A DNA stretch of 20,164 nucleotides, taken from NCBI GenBank assembly GCA_026989475.1, contig JALSJG010000110.1:1-20164 (forward strand), read 5' to 3'. The number at the start of each line of letters is the position of its first letter. Positions within the stretch are counted from its first letter, which is position 1. Source of the DNA: Thermaceae bacterium (GTDB lineage Bacteria; Deinococcota; Deinococci; Deinococcales; Marinithermaceae). The position numbers and the translations under genes were made by a program. Below, one piece after another: positions 15,426 through 20,164 of this stretch. The notes beneath the pieces are model-generated. The model was not told the origin of the DNA. It did no database searches and saw only the letters and a program-made list of their open reading frames with translations.

Positions 15426-16568
15426 GTGGAGACCCTCCTGCTCATCGTCCGGAACCTGAAGGCAAGGCCCGTCCGCAGCCTGCTCACGCTGCTCGGGATC
15501 CTGGTGGCCACCGCCTCGATGGTGCTCTTCCTCTCCTTCGGCGAGGGGCTCAGGAAGGCGCTCTCGGCCGAGATGACCAAGTTCGGCCCCCAGATCCGGG
15601 TGGTCGCCGAGGGCACCGGCACCTTCGGGGTCCCGAACCCCGAGCTCGGGCCCGAGGTGCTAAAGACCCTAAAGGCCCACGCCGACGAGCTCGGGATCGC
15701 CCGGCTCTTCCCCGCCGCGGTGATGATGAAGGGCTCGGGCTTCGACCCCGCCACCACCTTCCTCTTCTACGGCCTTCCCGAGGGGATCACCCCAAAAGAC
15801 CTGGCGCCGGCGGCCAAGGTGGTGGCCGGCCGGCTCGACCCCCACCCGGACGGGGCGGTGGTGGGCAAACAAAAGGCCGAGCAAAGCCGGCTCACCCTGG
15901 GCAAGACGCTCAGGCTCTCCCGGAAGATCGCGATCCCCATCGTGGGCATCGTGGACGCCGGGAGCGGGTTCGCCAACAGCTTCATCTTCGTTCCCATGCA
16001 GGCGGTGCAAAAGGCGCTCAACACCACCAACTACTCGGTGATTCTGGTCTACGTGAAGGAGGGCTTTGCCGCCGACGAGGTGGCGGAGAAGATCGAGGCG
16101 CGGGTCCCGGGGGTGGACGCCCAGTCCACCACCGAGGCGGTGAAGTACGCCGAGCGGGCGATCCGGATCGGCGACGTGATCCGCTTCGGCATCAGCCTGA
16201 TCGCCCTCATCGTGGGCGGGCTCCTCGTCGCCAACACGGTGATGATGTCGGTCTACGAGCGGATCCGGGAGTTCGGGGTGATGCGGGCGATCGGGGCGAG
16301 GCGCGGCTTCATCTTCCGGCTCGTGCTCTTTGAAGCGCTCCTCCTCGCCCTCTCCGGGGGCGCGCTCGGGGTCGGGGTGGGGATCGCCGGCTCCCAAGTG
16401 GTGAACCTCTACACCACCCACGCAGTGGGCCTCGCCCTCTCGGCGGTGACCCCGAGGCTCGTGCTTTTCGCCATGCTGGTGGCGGTGACGCTCGGGTTGG
16501 TGGCGGGGGTGATCCCCGCCCGGGTGGCGAGCCGGATCTCGGTGATCGAGGCGCTGGGGCGGGTGTGA
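15426..16568 (+). CDS. MacB/FtsX-type ABC transporter permease
   Basis: This is the membrane subunit of a MacB-like (type VII) ABC transporter; such systems move envelope lipids, lipoproteins, peptides or drugs by mechanical coupling rather than through a classical channel. The 380-residue protein has one N-terminal helix (about residues 18-38), a large extracytoplasmic MacB-core domain (about 40-250), and three C-terminal helices forming the FtsX domain. The family motif YERIREFGVMRAIGA lies about residues 277-291. The GTG at 15426 is the only start consistent with the first helix; it has no ribosome binding site but a -10 box six bases upstream. The ATPase gene follows after one base. No periplasmic adaptor gene is present, which argues against a full MacAB-type efflux pump. 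Confidence 0.92.
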   Translation: METLLLIVRNLKARPVRSLLTLLGILVATASMVLFLSFGEGLRKALSAEMTKFGPQIRVVAEGTGTFGVPNPELGPEVLKTLKAHADELGIARLFPAAVMMKGSGFDPATTFLFYGLPEGITPKDLAPAAKVVAGRLDPHPDGAVVGKQKAEQSRLTLGKTLRLSRKIAIPIVGIVDAGSGFANSFIFVPMQAVQKALNTTNYSVILVYVKEGFAADEVAEKIEARVPGVDAQSTTEAVKYAERAIRIGDVIRFGISLIALIVGGLLVANTVMMSVYERIREFGVMRAIGARRGFIFRLVLFEALLLALSGGALGVGVGIAGSQVVNLYTTHAVGLALSAVTPRLVLFAMLVAVTLGLVAGVIPARVASRISVIEALGRV

Positions 16569-16569
16569 G

Positions 16570-17256
16570 ATGAAAAAGCCCATCCTCCAGGCGAAAAACC
16601 TCACCAAGCGCTACCGCCAGGGCGAGGCCTGGATCGAGGCGCTGAAAGGCTTCACGTACGACTTTCCCCCCGGGGTGACGGCGGTGGTGGGCCCCTCGGG
16701 CTCGGGGAAGACGACGCTTCTCAACCTGCTCGCGGGGTTCGACACCCCCACCGAGGGGGAGGCCTACCTCGCCGGAAATCCCCTCCACGCCCTCGGCGAG
16801 GACGAGCGGGCGGGGGTGCGCCTGTTGCATGCGGGCTTTGTGTTTCAAAGCTGGAACCTCTTGCCCACCCTGACCGCGCTCGAGAACGTCGCCTTTCCCA
16901 TGCTCCTAAAGGGCGTACCCGCGAAAGCGCGAACCGAGCGGGCGCGGGCGCTGCTCGCCGAGGTGGGGCTCTCCCACCGCGAGGATCACTTCCCCCGCCA
17001 GCTCTCGGGCGGCGAGCAGCAACGGGTGGCGATCGCCCGGGCGCTCGCGCTCGATCCCCTGGTGCTCTTCGCCGACGAGCCCACCGGGAACCTGGACTCG
17101 GCGGCGGGGAAGCGGGTGCTCGAGCTCCTCCTCCGCCAGGCCCGGGGCGAGCGGCGGGTGGTACTCGTCACCCACGACCCGGAGGTCGCGGCCCGGGCGG
17201 AGCGGATCCTTCGGCTCAAGGACGGGGCTCTGATCGAGATTCAAGAAAGGCCCTGA
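16570..17256 (+). CDS. ABC transporter ATP-binding protein (MacB/LolD type)
   Basis: This is the ATPase that powers the adjacent MacB/FtsX-type permease. The 228-residue protein has all motifs: Walker A GPSGSGKTT (41-49), Q-loop Gln93 in FVFQSWNLLP, signature LSGGEQ (145-150), Walker B LVLFADE (164-170), D-loop NLDS and switch His202. It closely follows the LolD/MacB/FtsE group. It starts one base after the permease stop, so the two are co-translated. The substrate is not identifiable. Confidence 0.95.
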   Translation: MKKPILQAKNLTKRYRQGEAWIEALKGFTYDFPPGVTAVVGPSGSGKTTLLNLLAGFDTPTEGEAYLAGNPLHALGEDERAGVRLLHAGFVFQSWNLLPTLTALENVAFPMLLKGVPAKARTERARALLAEVGLSHREDHFPRQLSGGEQQRVAIARALALDPLVLFADEPTGNLDSAAGKRVLELLLRQARGERRVVLVTHDPEVAARAERILRLKDGALIEIQERP

Positions 17257-17292
17257 GGACGCGGGCAGAGCGCTAGGAAAGAAAAGGCGTTG

Positions 17293-17298
17293 TAGAAT
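17293..17298 (+). promoter_or_regulatory. -10 box for leaderless transcript of the four-helix membrane protein
   Basis: TAGAAT (five of six consensus bases) ends six bases before the ATG at 17305. No ribosome binding site lies in between. No clear -35 is seen at 17-18 bases. Confidence 0.5.
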
Positions 17299-17304
17299 CG
17301 TTCC

Positions 17305-17676
17305 ATGGGCCCCTGCGCTTTGTTTTGGATCTTCTCCGCGCTGTTTGTGGGCGCCGCGGCCTTGGCCTGGCTCAAGAGCCCCCGGCCCCACCCGGTACCG
17401 GCGGGCGGGGAAAGCTTCAAGGCGAATCCGGACGGCAGGGTACGAAAGATCTTCCTCTATCTCGTTGGCACGATCGTTCTGGTGAGCCTTTATTTCTACC
17501 TTCGCGACGGCAAACCTTCAGACCTTTTCTTCGCCCTCGCCCTGACCGTCTACCTGGCCTACAGCTACGCTTACACTAAACGGCCTCCAAGCCGGAGCGT
17601 GGAGGTGCTGGCCATCCTCGCCCTACTCGTGCTCTTCGGAACGCACTTTTACCTTTCGATCTGCCTCGGGCGATGA
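17305..17676 (+). CDS. Four-helix membrane protein, function unknown
   Basis: I do not recognise a family in this 123-residue protein. It has four hydrophobic segments (about residues 4-22, 48-65, 74-91 and 99-119) joined by short polar loops, with a proline-rich stretch SPRPHPVPAGG between the first two. Positive residues on the loops suggest that the linker between helices 1 and 2 is cytoplasmic. It lies 48 bases after the ABC ATPase gene on the same strand and has its own -10 box six bases before the ATG. Its stop overlaps the start of a possible 19-residue peptide. Coding is likely from the regular helix pattern and the promoter, but its role is unknown. Confidence 0.7.
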   Translation: MGPCALFWIFSALFVGAAALAWLKSPRPHPVPAGGESFKANPDGRVRKIFLYLVGTIVLVSLYFYLRDGKPSDLFFALALTVYLAYSYAYTKRPPSRSVEVLAILALLVLFGTHFYLSICLGR

Positions 17677-17732
17677 GCCTGGGCGTATGCCTGTTGGGGC
17701 TCCTCTTCGTCCTGGCGGGCACGGGGCTCTAG
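17673..17732 (+). CDS. Possible 19-residue membrane peptide, coupled to the preceding gene
   Basis: An ATG shares the ATGA overlap with the stop of the preceding membrane protein gene and opens a frame of 19 codons: MSLGVCLLGLLFVLAGTGL. The whole peptide could form one membrane helix. The ATGA arrangement is typical of translational coupling. However, such a short hydrophobic frame in GC-rich DNA can arise by chance, and no ribosome binding site is obvious. Confidence 0.25.
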   Translation: MSLGVCLLGLLFVLAGTGL

Positions 17733-17761
17733 CGGAGCAGAACCCGAAATCAAGCTCGACG

Positions 17762-17791
17762 CCCGCGCGGCCCGGCGGGAATTATTTGTTT
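17762..17791 (+). terminator. Weak hairpin with T-rich tail after the membrane protein genes
   Basis: CCCGC and GCGGG can pair around an 8-base loop, followed by an A/T-rich tail (AATTATTTGTTT). The stem is short but GC-only. It may end plus-strand transcription in the 157-base gap before the convergent nnr gene. Nothing else is recognised in that gap. Confidence 0.3.
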
Positions 17792-17889
17792 CCTGAACCG
17801 GATCCTTGCCTTCTTGCTCGGGCCTAGGGAGCGCCCATAATCGGGCCGCCTGCCGGCCGCGCCTGAAGGCCCTCGCCCACGACCCGTCT

Positions 17890-19356
17890 TTATCCGCCCC
17901 CTGCGAGGACCCGCCAAGGCGGGCGCACCCGGCCCTCGAGGATCGCCCTTCTCGCCTCGGGAAGGGCGTTAGCCACCTCGGAGGCGACGAGGCCCACCCG
18001 GCCCACGAGATCCCCCGCCACCCCGTGCCAGAAGACCCCGAGCCGGGCGGCGTCCAAAGGCCGGAGCCCGGCCGCGAGCAAAGCGGCGATCACCCCGGAA
18101 AGCACGTCCCCCATGCCGCCCGTGGCCATCGCCGGGTTCCCGGTGGTGTTGACGAAAAGCCTCCCCTCCCCCGCCACCACGCTGGGCCCGCCCTTCAAGA
18201 CGAAGACGAGGCCGGGGTAACGCTCCATCAACTCCCGCGCCGCCTCCAGGGGCCGGGCCGCGATCTCGGCGGGGGCCTTCGCAATCAACCTCGCGGCCTC
18301 GCCGGGGTGGGGGGTGGCCACCGCGGGAACGCCCGCTTCCCGATACGCCGTCAAGACCTCGGGGTGAAGGGCGTCGGCGTCCAAGACGGTGGGGACGCGG
18401 AGCTCGAGCACCGAGAGCGCCGCCTTCCTGCCAAGCGCTCCCCCGCCCATGCCCACCGCCGCGGCCTCAACCTTGGCGGGCGCGAAGACCTCCGCGCTCC
18501 ATTCGGGGACGGGAATCCGAACCGCCTCGAGGGGCGGGCTCACCGCCGCCCCTTCTGGGTATGCCACGAAAACGAGCCCCGCCCCCGCCCGGTAGGCGCC
18601 AAGCGCAGCGAGCGCCGGCGCGCCGGTGTAGGTGGCGTACCCCCCGGCGATGAGCACCCGCCCCACCGAGCCCTTGTGGGCGTTCGCGGGCCGAGCGGGG
18701 AAGAGCCCGGCGAGCGCTTTCGCGAGGAGGAGCTCCGGCGTCTCCCCCGCCGCCTCGTAAGCGGCCTTCGGCATCCCGATGGGCGCGAGCCAGAGCTCGC
18801 CCCCGGCGTCCCTGCCCGGAAAGAAGAGGTTTTCCCGCTTGATTCCGGCGAGGGCCACGGTCGCCCGCGCCCGCACGTGGGGCGAAAAAGGCACCCCCGA
18901 GGGCAGGTCCACCGCCACCACGGGCAGGCCCGAGGCGTCGACTGCCTCCACGAGCGCGGCCCATTCGCCCTCGAGGGGTCGGGAAAGCCCGGTGCCAAAG
19001 AGCGCATCGACCACGAGGTCAAAACCGGCGAAATCCCGGACGGGGAAAAGGGGCTCTGGGGCCATGCCGTAGGCCAGGAGGGCTTCCCGCATCCGGGCGG
19101 CGTCGCCCTTTTGCCCCTCGGCGGCCCAGACCGCGACCGGGTGGCCGAACTCGGCGAGCCAGCGGGCGGCCACCAGACCATCCCCGCCGTTATTCCCCTT
19201 GCCCGCGAGCACCAGGACCCGGGCTTTGGGAAAAAGCCGGTGCGCCACCTCCGCCACCGCCCGGCCCGCGGCCTCCATCAAAAGCACGCTTGGGTAGCCG
19301 AGCTCGACCGCCCGGGCGTCCACCCGGCGCATCGCGTCCAGGGCGTAGAGCCTCAT
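17890..19356 (-). CDS. nnr: Bifunctional NAD(P)H-hydrate epimerase / ADP-dependent NAD(P)HX dehydratase
   Basis: This enzyme repairs damaged NADH and NADPH: the N-terminal half interconverts the two hydrate epimers, and the C-terminal half dehydrates the S form using ADP or ATP. The 488-residue protein has the YjeF-N domain (about residues 1-205) with GKGNNGGDG (52-60), DALFGTGL (117-124) and DLPSGV (150-155). The ribokinase-like domain follows (about 225-478), with HKGSVGRVLIAGG (227-239), TPHPGE (348-353), VLKGG (386-390) and the nucleotide-site run GNPAMATGGMGDVLSG (406-421). It is a full-length fusion. The ATG overlaps the stop of the upstream K+ channel gene by four bases (ATGA), which implies translational coupling. 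Confidence 0.96.
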   Translation of the reverse strand: MRLYALDAMRRVDARAVELGYPSVLLMEAAGRAVAEVAHRLFPKARVLVLAGKGNNGGDGLVAARWLAEFGHPVAVWAAEGQKGDAARMREALLAYGMAPEPLFPVRDFAGFDLVVDALFGTGLSRPLEGEWAALVEAVDASGLPVVAVDLPSGVPFSPHVRARATVALAGIKRENLFFPGRDAGGELWLAPIGMPKAAYEAAGETPELLLAKALAGLFPARPANAHKGSVGRVLIAGGYATYTGAPALAALGAYRAGAGLVFVAYPEGAAVSPPLEAVRIPVPEWSAEVFAPAKVEAAAVGMGGGALGRKAALSVLELRVPTVLDADALHPEVLTAYREAGVPAVATPHPGEAARLIAKAPAEIAARPLEAARELMERYPGLVFVLKGGPSVVAGEGRLFVNTTGNPAMATGGMGDVLSGVIAALLAAGLRPLDAARLGVFWHGVAGDLVGRVGLVASEVANALPEARRAILEGRVRPPWRVLAGGG

Positions 19357-20164
19357 TCGCGCGGCCCCCCCTTGGCCAGTTCTTCGAGCTTTGCCAGCGC
19401 CTCGCGGGTACCGAGCACGATGAGCTGATCCCCCGGGCGCAGGACGAACTCTCCGGGAGGATTGACCACCGGCTCCCCCGCCCGGATCACCGCCAGGACG
19501 GTGATGTCGAAGCGGTTTCGGATGTCGAGCTCGGCGAGGCTCCGCTCGGCCATCGTGCTCCCCGGCTCGACCAGGATGTCCTCGATGGAAAGCGGGGCGC
19601 CCCCCTTCTGCAGGGTGGTCTCGAGGAAGTCCACCACCACCGGGTGGATCACCAGGTTCGCAAGCCGCTGGCCGCCCACGGCGTAAGGGTCGATGACCTT
19701 GTTGGCCCCGGCCCGGAGCATCTTGGGCACCACCGAGGAGTCCTCCGCGCGGGCGGCGATGAAGAGCTTCGGGGCGAGCCCCCGGGCGGTAAGCACGATA
19801 AAGAGATTGTCGGCGTCGGAACCGGTGGCCACGATCAGGCCCCGGGCCCGCTCGATCCCCGCCTTTTTCAACGTGCGATCGTCCCCGCCGTCCCCCTCGA
19901 GCACAAGCACCCCCTCGGCGAGGGCTCGTCGGACCCGGTGGGGGTTTTTCTCTACCACCACGAAGGGAGTGCGGTTTTCCGTAAGTGCGGCCGCCGCCTG
20001 CCGCCCCACCCGACCAAAACCCACCAAGATCACGTGGTCTTTAAGCCGCGCCACCTGCCGTTCCATGCGTCGCAACCTCCGGGTCTCGGCGCCCTCCTCC
20101 ACCAGATAGTCCATGAAGACGCCGAAGGCATAAAAGAGGCTCATGATGCCGGCGGTCCCCACGA
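19353..20164 (-). CDS. K+ channel protein with TrkA-N/TrkA-C (RCK) domains, N-terminus beyond right edge
   Basis: The visible 270 residues carry the regulatory gating ring of a potassium channel or transporter. The first 20 or so are hydrophobic and look like the last membrane helix of a two-helix ion channel. After a basic linker comes the TrkA-N Rossmann domain with VGFGRVGRQ (about 47-55) and an acidic residue (Glu71) at the end of strand 2, which favours NAD(H) over NADP. The TrkA-C domain closes the protein (about 185-265), with VLRPGDQLIVLG. The GTG at 20160-20162 is most likely internal, since the frame continues to the window edge. The pore with its selectivity filter would lie outside the window, so a simple TrkA-like subunit cannot be excluded. 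nnr follows with a four-base overlap. Confidence 0.85.
   Translation of the reverse strand, partial: VGTAGIMSLFYAFGVFMDYLVEEGAETRRLRRMERQVARLKDHVILVGFGRVGRQAAAALTENRTPFVVVEKNPHRVRRALAEGVLVLEGDGGDDRTLKKAGIERARGLIVATGSDADNLFIVLTARGLAPKLFIAARAEDSSVVPKMLRAGANKVIDPYAVGGQRLANLVIHPVVVDFLETTLQKGGAPLSIEDILVEPGSTMAERSLAELDIRNRFDITVLAVIRAGEPVVNPPGEFVLRPGDQLIVLGTREALAKLEELAKGGPRE

Noticed and set aside
17806..19428. 540-residue open frame on the plus strand
   Set aside because: It is antisense to nnr, which is a complete recognisable enzyme; the frame is Pro/Arg/Gly-rich with no motifs.

Overview
The window looks like a chromosomal segment from the phylum Deinococcota, probably the order Thermales (Thermus, Meiothermus, Oceanithermus or Marinithermus type). 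The evidence is very high GC with strong G/C at third codon positions, a short 574-residue IF2 and 395-residue NusA of Thermus size, and a glutamate/glutamine-type TAXI binding protein of the kind known from Thermus. Several genes also have a -10 box only 6-8 bases before the start codon and no ribosome binding site, which fits the leaderless transcripts known in this phylum. The genus is an inference; no rRNA or tRNA gene was seen.

Layout, left to right. (1) 1-4328, minus strand: a conserved transcription/translation operon, rimP-nusA-ylxR(rnpM)-infB-small membrane protein-secD, with secD cut by the left edge. Genes overlap or nearly touch. A good promoter (4390-4418) and a 12-bp perfect hairpin in the short leader precede rimP. 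(2) 4541-7949, plus strand: a TAXI-type TRAP transporter made of a secreted solute-binding protein and a large fused permease, separated by a hairpin terminator that probably lowers permease expression. (3) 7964-10223, minus strand: a class II aldolase-like protein with a long unassigned N-terminal half, followed by a zinc-dependent medium-chain dehydrogenase. These two look like a small catabolic or salvage pair of unknown substrate. (4) 10290-10889, plus strand: a VOC/glyoxalase-fold protein. (5) 10855-12310, minus strand: ruvX (yqgF) and mltG, overlapping by 8 bases. (6) 12369-12728, plus strand: a DUF4388 protein whose 3' end overlaps alaS by 57 bases. (7) 12672-15368, minus strand: alaS. 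(8) 15426-17732, plus strand: a MacB/FtsX-type permease, its ATPase, a four-helix membrane protein, and a possible 19-residue membrane peptide. (9) 17890-20164, minus strand: the NAD(P)H-hydrate repair enzyme (nnrE-nnrD fusion), translationally coupled to an upstream RCK/TrkA-domain K+ channel protein cut by the right edge.

Most of the window is conserved housekeeping DNA. I see no phage, transposon, CRISPR array, toxin-antitoxin pair or defence system. The points most worth a second look are the aldolase with its unassigned N-terminal half next to the dehydrogenase, the rimP-operon leader hairpin, the run of leaderless-type promoters (including two back-to-back pairs), the palindrome between the rimP and TAXI promoters, the K+ channel/NAD(P)HX repair pairing, and the tiny coupled membrane peptide.
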